Assembly: GCF_004358105.1 (NCBI RefSeq)
Contig: NZ_SMYL01000010.1
Coordinates: 85,786-149,785, forward strand
DNA: 64,000 nucleotides
Direction: 5' to 3'
Source of the DNA: Sapientia aquatica
GTDB taxonomy: Bacteria > Pseudomonadota > Gammaproteobacteria > Burkholderiales > Burkholderiaceae_D
Shown here: positions 54,353 to 63,953 of the stretch, piece after piece
Numbering within the stretch: the first letter of the stretch is position 1
How the letters are laid out: every line of letters starts with the position of its first letter
The notes under the pieces: generated by a model
What the model saw: the letters and a program-made list of their open reading frames with translations, nothing else
Databases searched by the model: none
What the model was told of the DNA's origin: nothing
Program-made: the position numbers and the translations under genes

Positions 54353-54904
54353 ATGACCAACTTTAGCGCCACCAAACTCACCATGAACAGCCGCTTACTT
54401 CACATCAATCCCATGCAATTGTTTCAGCACGCAACCCGATTATTGCTCGCCGTTGTATTGATCTCTGTCTTGTCCGCGTGCAGCAAGCAAGCAGCGCCGG
54501 CGATGCATTTCACCGATTTAAAGGGCAATAAAGTCAGCTTGGAGCAGTTAAAAGGCAAGGTGGTGATGGTTAACTTTTGGGCCACATCCTGCACAACCTG
54601 CGTAGCCGAAATGCCAGAAATGATCAAAACCTACGATAAATACCATGCCCAAGGCTTGGAATATATCGCAGTCGCCATGTCCTACGACCCGCCCAACTAC
54701 GTGCTTAACTTCACCGAAACTCGCCAATTGCCCTTTATGGTGACCTTGGATTTGGAAGGTAAATTAGCCGGCTCGTTTGGCGACGTTAAGCTAACCCCGA
54801 CCACGTTTGTGATCGACAAGCAAGGCAATATCATCAAAAAATACGTCGGCGCGCCTGAATTTTCAGAATTGCATCAACTGATCGAAAAGCAAATTGCGGC
54901 TTAA
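54353..54904 (+). CDS. TlpA-like thioredoxin-fold lipoprotein
   Basis: The first ATG at 54353 has AAGG upstream, giving 183 residues; starts at 54383 and 54413 are also possible. A lipoprotein signal ends in LSACS (C43 in the longest form). The TlpA/ResA-like domain has the active-site pair in NFWATSCTTCVAEMPEM (C80 and C83), LKGKVVMVNFW before it and the cis-proline region LTPTTFVIDKQGNI. Such proteins reduce cysteines in the periplasm, including those of apocytochromes c. It is divergent from the cytochrome operon, so a role in heme attachment is plausible but only inferred. Confidence 0.92.
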   Translation: MTNFSATKLTMNSRLLHINPMQLFQHATRLLLAVVLISVLSACSKQAAPAMHFTDLKGNKVSLEQLKGKVVMVNFWATSCTTCVAEMPEMIKTYDKYHAQGLEYIAVAMSYDPPNYVLNFTETRQLPFMVTLDLEGKLAGSFGDVKLTPTTFVIDKQGNIIKKYVGAPEFSELHQLIEKQIAA

Positions 54905-55499
54905 ATCCGCCGGCTAATACCGCCTAATACCGCCGCAATGGCGGGTTAATTGCAACTTCCTCCCGCAGTACTTCTTCCTGAAACGTTCTACTTGGCATGA
55001 ATTGTTGGGTGGAACGCGCTTTCCTTTTTGCACTTGTTTTATTTCCAGCCGTTACAGATTGGCTTCCAAAGGTAAAAAAGTGTGTCGTTATGGGGTTTTA
55101 AGGCCATATTGAACCTACTTCCTTGGAAATCTCGGTTTCTCCTAGAGGCCGATCTACCTTTCTCCCAAATCGTTTAAAGCTAAAAAATCATTAATGATTG
55201 TCAGATTAAAAATAAGTAGTAACCACAATAAACAAATGGTTCTCGCCCGAAACATTGCTATACAACTCCGCCAAAAATCGTGTCCTACATTTGTCATGTC
55301 GCCGCGTTAGGGGCAGGGTGCATCACAACATGCAGACTGTGTGCACACCGTATGCCGAAGAACGAGACATTTCCATCAAATGAACTTGATTGAGTAAAAC
55401 AGTACGCATTTTTAATTCGGTAGAACCACTTTTTATCCAGCATTACTTGCTGCAATCAACACCCGATTGCATTAATAAACCTATCTCAGGGAGTCCCAT
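54905..55499. other. Intergenic region of about 595 bases, no gene seen
   Basis: Between the TlpA-like gene and the DUF4382 lipoprotein I see no credible coding frame, RNA gene or clear repeat. The promoter of the lipoprotein gene is expected in its last 150 bases. Confidence 0.45.
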
Positions 55500-57281
55500 A
55501 TGCAACAGAAGAAACTAACACTAGCCTTAGCCGCCGTTGGATTGATCAGTCTATTAGCCGCGTGTGGCGGTGGAGGCGGTTCGTCCGGTAGCTCAACAGG
55601 CGGCACAAGTGTCGTGCCAACGGCCAAACTTGGTCTGGTGAATTTGAACCTAACCGATGGCCCATCGGATGTGTTCAATCATGTGTGGGTAACAGTCAAA
55701 GCCGTGTCGTTTCACACTGATCCGAATGCGGTCTGGAGCAACGCGGATGCGACTTGGCAGACCACGACATTGCCAACACCAATTACGCTCGATTTAGCGC
55801 AATTGAATAATGGTTTGATGAACGATGTTTTCGCTAATTTAAGCTTGCCAGAGGGCACCTATAAGCAAATCCGCTTCTTCTTTGTTAGCGACTCCGATGC
55901 GCTTGCTTCCTCCGCTCAAGCTATCTCCGATAACGAAACCACGCCACAACCATTGCAATGGAACGATCAGGTTGAATACGTCAATGCTTCAGGCGTGGTA
56001 GCAGAAGCACCGTTAGAAATTGCCAATCCCGTACAAGGCATTCAGTTGCAAGGCACCTTCACCGTGACGAATGGAGCGCCGTTAAATATCGCTACCGACT
56101 TCGATCTCGACAAAATCGTGGTGCCGTTCCGCCATGGCTCAATGCAGTCGTTTACCATGAAACCGGATTTGGCTTACTTTAATTTGTCCAATTCTGGCGG
56201 AATTAGCGGCAACGTGGATGCGAGCAAATTGTGCACTTCCGGCTCAACAAGCGCGCCAGCAGCCAATTGCGCGTTTAATTTAGTGGTTCATGCAGAAGCC
56301 ATCAGCGCGGACGGAACTCGTTACCAAGATATTCGTTCCACTTCCGTCAAACCGGATGGCACATTCACAATTGCACCGTTGCCGATTACCGATGCTAGTG
56401 GCAATGCAATTAGCTACGATATCGTGGTGCGTGGTCGTCAAATGCAAACGTTGATGATTACCGGTGTCAAGCCAGCCGGAACCTATGCGTTCGCCAGCAA
56501 CACCGAAACTTTAACGGGCGCTACCCAATTGCAAGCGAGCGCAGCGCCATTACCGATCACGATTGTGAATGAATACGGTACGCAATTGTCGAGCGCACTC
56601 AATCCATTAACGGCTGGACATTTGGTCTTCGAGCAAACACCAACGGGCGGTTTGCCGCATGAAATACGCTGGGCTGCCACCAATCCGTTCACCGGTTTAA
56701 TCGACCGCGGTGGTATGGCGCATTGGAATCAATTCTTTTGGATGGCAAATTCCGGATTGAGCGTAGCACCGTACAGTGCCAGCGGTGCGCTCACTTTTGC
56801 TGCAGTAACGCCGGTTGAAGGTACGGGTAACTACAGTGTCATTGCAAACGAGCACGCTTATTACAACTTTGGAAGCGCGGTTTCGTTACTCTCGCCATTG
56901 CCTAATCTAACTTCAGTCTTGTTCACTGCTAACGCGCCAACGTTACAAAGCAATGTGCAAAGCGGTACCGTAACCGGAACCGTTTCTATGGGCAGCATAG
57001 GCGCATTCACTAGTGCCCAAATCGTTGTCGCTCGCAATGGTGCGATCATTACGTCGCAAGATATTCCAGCAGCGAATTGGGTTGCTAACGGAACGTATCA
57101 ATACAGCATCTCGGGAATCGGTGCCGGTAGCGCAACCACCGCATTGCCCGGCGCATACTACTATGCCTACCTGCGCTTAGATGACGGTGCCGGACACCAT
57201 AAAATTGTGCCGATGAGCGGTTATATTGATTTACGCTCAACCAATAGCGTGACCGGTATGAACGTAACAGTCGCGTTGTAA
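55500..57281 (+). CDS. DUF4382-type secreted lipoprotein
   Basis: The 593-residue protein has a lipoprotein signal with LLAACG and a glycine/serine-rich linker (GGGGGSSGSSTGGTS). The first domain matches DUF4382 wording (LVNLNLTDGPSDVFNHVWVT, LDLAQLNNGL, LPEGTYKQIRFFF). The rest is beta-rich and looks like carboxypeptidase-regulatory or Ig-like repeats (GISGNVDASKLC..., FTIAPLPITDASGNAISYD). It is exported and probably surface or periplasm attached. The role is unknown; such proteins are common in environmental proteobacteria. It is monocistronic. Confidence 0.9.
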   Translation: MQQKKLTLALAAVGLISLLAACGGGGGSSGSSTGGTSVVPTAKLGLVNLNLTDGPSDVFNHVWVTVKAVSFHTDPNAVWSNADATWQTTTLPTPITLDLAQLNNGLMNDVFANLSLPEGTYKQIRFFFVSDSDALASSAQAISDNETTPQPLQWNDQVEYVNASGVVAEAPLEIANPVQGIQLQGTFTVTNGAPLNIATDFDLDKIVVPFRHGSMQSFTMKPDLAYFNLSNSGGISGNVDASKLCTSGSTSAPAANCAFNLVVHAEAISADGTRYQDIRSTSVKPDGTFTIAPLPITDASGNAISYDIVVRGRQMQTLMITGVKPAGTYAFASNTETLTGATQLQASAAPLPITIVNEYGTQLSSALNPLTAGHLVFEQTPTGGLPHEIRWAATNPFTGLIDRGGMAHWNQFFWMANSGLSVAPYSASGALTFAAVTPVEGTGNYSVIANEHAYYNFGSAVSLLSPLPNLTSVLFTANAPTLQSNVQSGTVTGTVSMGSIGAFTSAQIVVARNGAIITSQDIPAANWVANGTYQYSISGIGAGSATTALPGAYYYAYLRLDDGAGHHKIVPMSGYIDLRSTNSVTGMNVTVAL

Positions 57282-57329
57282 TTGATGGGCCGCGGTGTTT
57301 GGCTGTGATGCCGCGGGTTGTTCAGCACG

Positions 57330-57355
57330 GGGGCGGCCTCAAAGGATGCCCCTAC
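57330..57355 (-). repeat. REP-like nested hairpin with GTAG head (candidate)
   Basis: Read on the minus strand, GTAGGGGCATCCTTTGAGGC continues with CGCCCC. GGGGC pairs with GCCCC, and inside it CCT pairs with AGG around TTG. As at 50145-50158, the stem is headed by GTAG, a REP hallmark. It lies in the gap after the DUF4382 gene. Confidence 0.4.
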
Positions 57356-57511
57356 TTTATTGCGCCGTGGTTCAATCTCGTAGCGCCATTTTTTTTGCAC
57401 GCATTGATAGTCAAACAAACTTCACCATTTAATAAGACCAATTTAACGATGCCCACGCATCGCATTCCGCGTCGCAGCAAATCCTGTTAATGTGTCGCTT
57501 TGCACATTTGG

Positions 57512-58147
57512 ATGAAAGCGTTAACCGGTATGTATCAGGGCGAAAAATTCAACAGTATTAGTCATTTAGTCGGTGCTTCCTTGGTTGTGATCGGCGCATC
57601 GGTGTTAATTACCATCGCGGCTTTCACGGGCGATGCGTGGAAAATCGTCAGCAGCAGTGTTTATAGTTTGACGCTGTTGTTGCTGTACCTTTTTTCAACG
57701 CTGTATCACAGCATCCGCGGACGGGCGAAAGAAGTCTTGCAAAAGTTTGACCACTGCATGATTTACTTGCTGATCGCAGGCAGCTACACGCCGTTTACCC
57801 TGGTCACGCTGCGCGGTACTACCGGCTGGATTCTATTTGGGATTGTGTGGGGTTTGGCCCTGATCGGCATTGTGCAAGAACTCTGGTTTTCTAACGAAGC
57901 GCGCATCGCGTCGCTGGTGATTTACATTTTGATGGGCTGGTCAGTGCTGTTATTTATTAAGCCATTAATCTCGGCTTTGGGTTTGCACGGATTCTATTGG
58001 TTGGCCGCCGGGGGAATTATTTATTCGGTCGGTGTGATTTTCTACGTGATCGATGAACGCATGAAACACGCGCACGGCATTTGGCACCTATTTGTTTTGG
58101 GCGGCAGTATCTGCCATTTTGTGACGGTGGCGGGGTATGTGATTTGA
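57512..58147 (+). CDS. Hemolysin III family (PAQR-like) membrane protein
   Basis: About 211 residues from ATG 57512, with an alternative at 57530. It has seven hydrophobic helices and the family motifs: EKFNSISHLVGA near the N-terminus with the conserved S-x3-H, LYLFSTLYHSI, FDHCMIYLLIAGSYTPF with the conserved histidine and SYTPF box, and HGIWHLFVLGGSICHF with the C-terminal histidines of the metal site. The family is related to eukaryotic PAQR receptors; the bacterial role is unsettled, and hemolysis is not a general property. It stands alone on the plus strand. Confidence 0.92.
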   Translation: MKALTGMYQGEKFNSISHLVGASLVVIGASVLITIAAFTGDAWKIVSSSVYSLTLLLLYLFSTLYHSIRGRAKEVLQKFDHCMIYLLIAGSYTPFTLVTLRGTTGWILFGIVWGLALIGIVQELWFSNEARIASLVIYILMGWSVLLFIKPLISALGLHGFYWLAAGGIIYSVGVIFYVIDERMKHAHGIWHLFVLGGSICHFVTVAGYVI

Positions 58148-58289
58148 AGCAAGCCACTTAGCGCTGCTAAAGTCTTGGAATCAGAACCACTGGCGTATAT
58201 CTTAACCAGCCATATTCACCTACAATTCGGTCATCCTCGGCCTCGCCCACCCCAAAAGCGAGCCAATTACCCCATTTAGTAAAATAACC

Positions 58290-59678
58290 ATGACCGATTC
58301 CACCTCGTTCCAAACACTGGCGCTGTCTGCCCCCATTCTCGCTAATCTTGAGAGCTTGGGTTACAAGGAAATGACGCCGATACAGGCAGCCAGTTTGCCG
58401 TTGATTTTGCAGCAGCGCGATGTGATCGCCCAAGCCAAAACCGGCAGCGGTAAGACCGCGGCTTTTAGTCTGGGAATCTTGGCTAAGCTCAATCCGATGT
58501 ATTTCGCCATCCAAGGTTTGGTGATCTGCCCAACGCGCGAATTGGCTGACCAAGTCGCCAACGAATTGCGTCGGCTTGCGCGCGCGATTGAAAACGTCAA
58601 GGTACTAACCTTGTGCGGCGGCACAGCAATGCGCCCGCAAATCGCCTCGCTTGAACACGGCGCGCACATTGTCGTTGGCACGCCGGGACGATTAATCGAT
58701 CACATCAGCCGCGGCACAATCAATCTCAATACGGTGCAAACCTTGGTGCTAGACGAAGCTGATCGCATGGTGGATATGGGCTTTTACGATGACATCGTGC
58801 ACATTATTAAAGCCAGCTCACCGCGTCGCCAAACGCTCTTGTTTTCTGCGACTTTTCCGGATGACATCAAGCGCGTAAGCCAAGAATTGATGCGCGATCC
58901 GGAGCAAATCAAAGTCGAAGCCCAGCATGCTCCCAACCATATTGAGCAGGTTTTTTACCTAATTCACCCAGAGCAGCGCAACGCGGCAGTCGCGCAATTG
59001 CTGCGCCATTACCGCCCGATTTCCACCATTGCGTTTTGCAATACCAAAATCCATTGTCGTGAGCTAACCGATGAACTGCAGGCCCAAGGCATCAGCGCAT
59101 TGGCTTTGCACGGCGACCTAGAACAACGTGATCGTGACGATGTGTTGGTGCGTTTCGCTAACCAAAGTTGCTCGGTCTTAGTTGCTACCGACGTGGCTGC
59201 GCGCGGGATTGATATTCAAACTTTGGGCGCGGTAATTAACGTTGATGTGTGCAAAGACACGGAGGTCCACATTCACCGCATCGGTCGCACCGGACGTGCG
59301 GGCGAAAAAGGACTCGCTCTCAGTTTAGCCTCGGTGGGTGAGAAGAAATGGGTCAAGCTCATCGAGCAATACCAAGGCGAGCCAGCGGTTTGGCAAGATA
59401 TCGAGTCACTTAATGACGATTTAACCGCGCAACCTTTGCAAGCCCCTATGCGCAGCATTGTGATTTTGGGCGGCAAAAAAGAAAAACTCCGGCCCGGCGA
59501 CATTCTCGGAGCGCTGACCGGTGATGTCGGTTTGCAAAAAGATCAAGTTGGCAAAATCAATGTGTTTGAATTCAATACTTATGTTGCCCTTGATTGCCGA
59601 ATTGCCGAAAAAGCTCTGCAAAAGTTGAGTCAAAGCAACATAAAGGGCCGGCAATTCAAGATGCGCTTGGTGGAATAA
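58290..59678 (+). CDS. dbpA: ATP-dependent RNA helicase DbpA
   Basis: At 462 residues it is close to the 457 of E. coli DbpA. The DEAD-box motifs are complete: AQAKTGSGKTAAF (Walker A), PTRELADQVA, GTPGRLIDH, VLDEADRM (DEAD), LFSATFP (SAT), VLVATDVAARGID and HRIGRTGRAG. The C-terminus has the DbpA-specific RNA-recognition domain (GDILGALTGDVGLQKDQVGK, then IAEKALQKLSQSNIKGRQFK), which binds hairpin 92 of 23S rRNA. It helps large-subunit ribosome assembly. It is monocistronic, with a strong terminator 25 bases after the stop. Confidence 0.96.
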   Translation: MTDSTSFQTLALSAPILANLESLGYKEMTPIQAASLPLILQQRDVIAQAKTGSGKTAAFSLGILAKLNPMYFAIQGLVICPTRELADQVANELRRLARAIENVKVLTLCGGTAMRPQIASLEHGAHIVVGTPGRLIDHISRGTINLNTVQTLVLDEADRMVDMGFYDDIVHIIKASSPRRQTLLFSATFPDDIKRVSQELMRDPEQIKVEAQHAPNHIEQVFYLIHPEQRNAAVAQLLRHYRPISTIAFCNTKIHCRELTDELQAQGISALALHGDLEQRDRDDVLVRFANQSCSVLVATDVAARGIDIQTLGAVINVDVCKDTEVHIHRIGRTGRAGEKGLALSLASVGEKKWVKLIEQYQGEPAVWQDIESLNDDLTAQPLQAPMRSIVILGGKKEKLRPGDILGALTGDVGLQKDQVGKINVFEFNTYVALDCRIAEKALQKLSQSNIKGRQFKMRLVE

Positions 59679-60385
59679 GCGGTAAATTCTGCTCAAAAAA
59701 TAAGCAAAAAAGCACCTCAATCGAGGTGCTTTTTTGCATTTACGGCAATAAAAATGCCACTGACTAATTAAAAACAACACCGAGTTGATCGCCCCTGAAA
59801 TGGCAGGTTTTAGATCAATCAAAGTCGCCTTGTGCGCGAAAAATCTATTCCTTTGAGGCAATTAATACAGCGTAAAACCAATATGTAAATTCGAATTTCT
59901 TATATGTTACACGGTTACATCTCATTACAATTAGCATTGATTTATTATTTTTACTTTAATATTAATTTGTAATTAAATTGTAATTATTGCTGTTTTACAT
60001 TCATTTTCCGATTTCTCAAGTGAAACGTAATGTATTCCTACTCATTGCTTAAACTTAACATATTAACCACGCCTAATTTTATCGCGCTGCTTAATCAACA
60101 AAATAAAAAATTATTTAATCGTCACCTTAAATTAATGCATAAAAAATAATTAGTTAGGTAAAATGCTTGCTCTTAAAATAATTTCCGTTGGGTAATTTCA
60201 CTATTTTCGGCCAAAGTGTTGTTTTTTGTTTTAATTCGTAACTTTATGTTGTTGACACGCAATTGTAATAAATGGTCTGATGTAATCCTCAAAAATCAAG
60301 TTGTATGTATGAGTTTTGACCAATTCGCCCATAAAGCGACACGAATTAATAATATATAAACAACCTTATCCGAGGAGAAGTAACG
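59679..60385. other. Long AT-rich leader upstream of the TonB-dependent receptor
   Basis: After the dbpA terminator, about 640 bases are strikingly AT-rich (especially 59880-60250) and contain no coding frame. TTGACA at 60252-60257 is a possible -35 box for the receptor gene. AT-rich DNA of this length is typical of strongly regulated or nucleoid-protein-bound promoters. Confidence 0.5.
59704..59737. terminator. Intrinsic terminator of dbpA
   Basis: GCAAAAAAGCACCTC pairs perfectly with GAGGTGCTTTTTTGC around the loop AATC. The T-run follows the stem, 25 bases after the dbpA stop. Confidence 0.93.
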
Positions 60386-63259
60386 ATGATGATGGAAACC
60401 ATTATGTCGCGTTCACTGCGTCTGATGTTCTCAGGCGGCGTGGCATTAGGCATCGGTATGCTGGCACAACCAGCATTCGCGCAAGACACGACAACCGCAG
60501 CGCCAGTACAGCGCGTTGAAATTACTGGGTCAAGCATCCGCCGTGTTGATGCTGAAACACCAAGCCCTGTGCAAGTACTCAGCAGCGAAGATTTGAAAAA
60601 ATCAGGCTTTACTTCCGTAGCGGACGTGTTGTCAAACATCACAGCGAACGGTCAAGGTACATTGAGCCAAGGTTTCTCAGGAGCGTTCGCAGCTGGTGCA
60701 TCCGCTATTTCCTTGCGTGGTTTGAATTCATCCGCAACATTGGTGTTGATCGACGGTCACCGTATGGCTCCCAATGCCTTGGCTGATGATGCACAACGAT
60801 TATTCGTTGATACATCTAATATTCCATTCGACGCGGTTGAGCGGATCGAGATTTTGAAAGATGGCGCATCCGCTATCTACGGTTCCGATGCGATGGCTGG
60901 TGTGGTCAACGTTATTTTGAAGAAGAGTGTCGTTGGTACAACAGTATCTGGTGAAGCTGGTTCAACAACAGAAGGCGGCGGTGCTACCAAGCACGCATCG
61001 ATCACTTCTGGTTTCGGTGACTTAGAAGAAGACGGTTACAACGCTTTTGCTGCGTTGGAATATCGTCATCAGAACGCAATTTCTAACGGCCAACGCTTAG
61101 GCGATGGTGGTTGGACAACCCAAGATTTCACATCACAAGGCGGTAACCGCCCTCTAACACCCGGTGTAACACCAGTTCCTGGCAAGGCTACTCCGGTGGT
61201 AACGCTAACACCATATTTTTATATTCCTGGCACTAAAACGGTACCGTTTACTGCCTCAAGCACAGCTTTCTTGCAGGGACCATGCAGTGGTTTCGCGGCG
61301 ATGATTGCGGATCAATGTAAGTACATTAACCCAAACTCGATCCAGCCAGAAACTGAAAATATCAATTTGTTGACTAGCTTCACAAAACGATTGGCTGGTG
61401 ATTGGAAACTTGGCGTTAAAGCATCTTTGTTTGAGGCTAAGACTGACGTTAGCCCACGATTTGGCGCGACAATTCCATCGAGCTATGCTCCTTATGTAGC
61501 GGTTTCGGCAAATCAAGTGCCGGTGCCTGTTGGCGTTTCTGGTACAGTTCGCTTCCCAGCGACATACCCTGGGAACACCTTTGGAATACCAGTTCGTGCA
61601 GCTGGCTACGCTGGCGGTCCTGATCGTCAAGATGACGTAACATCCAAAAACTATCGTTTCGTAGCAGATCTAGAAGGCACTATCGGTGAGTGGGATATTT
61701 CTACAGCAGCTGGTTGGACTCGCAACAAAATTAACGAGTCTACAGCTGGGACGATGGATCCACGTGCGTTTAACGCCGCAATTAATCGTCCAGTTAATCC
61801 ATACTTGATTCAAGGAACCAACTCGGCGTCTGATATAGCGACCATTTTCCCGACATTAAAGCAAACTGACACATCGACATTGTACTTTGGTGACTTCCGC
61901 GCCAACCGTTCTTTGGCAACATTGGCAGGGGGAGACCTTGGGATTAGCGTTGGCGCAGCCTATTCGCACTTAGATCTGAATTCACCTGCGGCAGATTTGG
62001 TTGCCGAAGGACTAATCGCTGGTAACAATGCATATGCTGTTGGTTCACAAACAAACACTTCAGTATTTGGTGAGTTTGCGGCGCCAGTGTTGAAAACTTT
62101 AGAGTTAGATGGCGCGCTCCGTTACGATCATTTTGACAATTCGTCAGGTGCAGCAACACCAAAAGTGGCATTTAAATGGACACCAACCAGCGCGGTTGCT
62201 TTGCGTGGTTCGTATTCGACTGGTTTCCGTGCTCCAAACCCTGCTGAAAACGGCAAAGCTGGAAATGCATACGTAGACGTAACTAACACTTACGATGCAA
62301 TTAACTGTCCTGGCGGACCTACCGCTATTAAGATCAATGGTGTGGGTGTTCCAGCAGCAAACACGAATAACTGTGGCGTTAATACAATCTTGCAAGGTGC
62401 AACCAAGAACTTAGATCCAGAGAAATCGAAGTCTAAAACTTTGGGCGTGATCTTGGAGCCAGTAAAAGGTTGGAGCACAACTTATGATTTGTACCAAATT
62501 GAAATTAGTAAGCAAATTATTTCTGGTACTCCTGACTTCAACAACCCAGTTCGTGCTGCAACGGTAACTCCTGGCCAGTTGTGCAACGATGGCTTGGGCG
62601 GAACGACAGCATGTAACCCTGCGCCAACCACACCTCCAATTTTGTACTACCCAGCTGGTTACATTAACGCAAACAGCACTAAAGTAAGCGGGTGGGAATT
62701 GGAAACACGCTACAAATTCAACTTAGGCGACAAAGGTAGTTTGGCTGCTAAGTTTGATTGGAGCCACACAATGAGTTACCTCTTGACTCAGCCAGGTTTG
62801 CCAGATGCTCAGTTAGCAGGAACTCATGGCCCGTCAGTTGTTGGTGGTAATACAGCAAATCCAAAGGATCGTATCCAAGCAACATTGACATACGAAAAAG
62901 GTGCATTAGCTGTAACGACTGGTTTGGACTGGGTTGGTCGCTATGATTTAACTGATCCATCTATTGGTGTGAACGATTGCCAAGCTGGTCAAACAGCGAA
63001 CACATCGTGGTTTAATGGTGACGGTGTTAATGGTCAAAACTACTGTAAAGTAGCTTCGTTCATGACTACTAAATTGGTGATTGGTTATAAAGTGAGCAAG
63101 CAATTGTTTATTCATTTCAACATGGACAATGTGTTTAACCGCCAAGCTCCAGTTGATTTGAATAGCTACGGTAGCCAAGCCTTCCCATACAATCCTTCAT
63201 TGCACTATGCGGGCGCAATCGGTCGTACTTTCAATGGCGGCTTGACTTACAGTTTCTAA
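60386..63259 (+). CDS. TonB-dependent outer-membrane receptor
   Basis: The 957-residue protein has a strong GAGGAG ribosome binding site 13 bases before ATG 60386 and a signal peptide (RSLRLMFSGGVALGIGMLAQ, AFA cleavage). A plug domain (VEITGSSIRRVDAETPSPVQ, SISLRGLNS-like AISLRGLNSSATLVLIDGHR, VERIEILKDGASAIYGSDAM, AGVVNVILKK) is followed by a 22-strand barrel ending in the C-terminal phenylalanine of GGLTYSF. It imports large ligands using TonB energy. The ITGSSIRRVDAETPSPV wording is common in receptors of carbohydrate- and peptide-scavenging bacteria, but the ligand is unknown. A strong terminator follows. Confidence 0.95.
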   Translation: MMMETIMSRSLRLMFSGGVALGIGMLAQPAFAQDTTTAAPVQRVEITGSSIRRVDAETPSPVQVLSSEDLKKSGFTSVADVLSNITANGQGTLSQGFSGAFAAGASAISLRGLNSSATLVLIDGHRMAPNALADDAQRLFVDTSNIPFDAVERIEILKDGASAIYGSDAMAGVVNVILKKSVVGTTVSGEAGSTTEGGGATKHASITSGFGDLEEDGYNAFAALEYRHQNAISNGQRLGDGGWTTQDFTSQGGNRPLTPGVTPVPGKATPVVTLTPYFYIPGTKTVPFTASSTAFLQGPCSGFAAMIADQCKYINPNSIQPETENINLLTSFTKRLAGDWKLGVKASLFEAKTDVSPRFGATIPSSYAPYVAVSANQVPVPVGVSGTVRFPATYPGNTFGIPVRAAGYAGGPDRQDDVTSKNYRFVADLEGTIGEWDISTAAGWTRNKINESTAGTMDPRAFNAAINRPVNPYLIQGTNSASDIATIFPTLKQTDTSTLYFGDFRANRSLATLAGGDLGISVGAAYSHLDLNSPAADLVAEGLIAGNNAYAVGSQTNTSVFGEFAAPVLKTLELDGALRYDHFDNSSGAATPKVAFKWTPTSAVALRGSYSTGFRAPNPAENGKAGNAYVDVTNTYDAINCPGGPTAIKINGVGVPAANTNNCGVNTILQGATKNLDPEKSKSKTLGVILEPVKGWSTTYDLYQIEISKQIISGTPDFNNPVRAATVTPGQLCNDGLGGTTACNPAPTTPPILYYPAGYINANSTKVSGWELETRYKFNLGDKGSLAAKFDWSHTMSYLLTQPGLPDAQLAGTHGPSVVGGNTANPKDRIQATLTYEKGALAVTTGLDWVGRYDLTDPSIGVNDCQAGQTANTSWFNGDGVNGQNYCKVASFMTTKLVIGYKVSKQLFIHFNMDNVFNRQAPVDLNSYGSQAFPYNPSLHYAGAIGRTFNGGLTYSF

Positions 63260-63329
63260 TTGACGTCGCTGTTGCTGACTATGCTTGGGTTGTTGCCGTT
63301 GGATAACCCAAGTTTCCTCAGTGAAATGT

Positions 63330-63367
63330 AAAATGCCGTAGGGGAAATCCTCCTACGGCATTTTTTT
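63330..63367 (+). terminator. Intrinsic terminator of the TonB-dependent receptor gene
   Basis: AAAATGCCGTAGG pairs with CCTACGGCATTTT around GGAAATCCT and is followed by a T-run, about 70 bases after the receptor stop. Confidence 0.92.
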
Positions 63368-63423
63368 GCTTTAACATTTTTAATCTCTACTCGGGAATCA
63401 ACTCCAACAAGGACGAGGCTTTC

Positions 63424-63762
63424 ATGAAAACACTAGTACCTTTATTGCTCGCAGGTCTGTTCGCAACCCACGCGATGGCTGACGACATTCCAAAACACAG
63501 CTGCAAACTCCCAGTCATTCCAAACATTCAAGCATCGGACACAGTTCGAAAGTATTTCGATAAAAATACGACTAACTATAAAAAATGTATTGAAAAGTTC
63601 GTCGAAGAACAACGCCAAATCGCGAAAACTAGCCCAGATAAAACGACAGCCTATAACGCTAATGAAGGAGCCGAAGCGGCCGTGAAGGAATACAACAAGT
63701 TCATGGAAGAATTGGCTGAGCGAAATTCGCATCTAGAAGAACCGGAAGACGCCAATAAATAA
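63424..63762 (+). CDS. Small periplasmic protein of unknown function, 112 aa
   Basis: ATG 63424 is preceded by AAGGACGAGG. A signal peptide (MKTLVPLLLAGLFATHAMAD) is followed by about 92 residues with two cysteines (SCKLPVI and KKCIEKF) that could form a disulfide, and a charged helical C-terminus (EAAVKEYNKFMEELAERNSH...). I do not recognise a family. It lies between two strong terminators, so it is its own transcript. Confidence 0.85.
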   Translation: MKTLVPLLLAGLFATHAMADDIPKHSCKLPVIPNIQASDTVRKYFDKNTTNYKKCIEKFVEEQRQIAKTSPDKTTAYNANEGAEAAVKEYNKFMEELAERNSHLEEPEDANK

Positions 63763-63802
63763 TTGACCTTTCACCTTGCCCGTAATTTGATTTATGGGCG
63801 TT

Positions 63803-63841
63803 AAAAAAGCTGCGCTGATCGATATTCTGCGCAGCTTTTTT
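63803..63841 (+). terminator. Intrinsic terminator of the small periplasmic protein gene
   Basis: AAAAAAGCTGCGC pairs perfectly with GCGCAGCTTTTTT around a 13-base loop, about 40 bases after the stop at 63762. A T-run completes it. Confidence 0.9.
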
Positions 63842-63953
63842 TATGGTGCGCGAATAATTTCCACGCGGAAATCGTAAGCGTCCAGCGCTACCACCTATGA
63901 ACGGCAATTAATTTCATGCACTCTCCAGACCTGATCAAATTGGAGAGCAAAGC

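Noticed and set aside
63701..63907. Minus-strand frame of 68 residues near the right edge
   Set aside because: It overlaps a well-supported small gene and its terminator on the other strand and has no convincing start signal.
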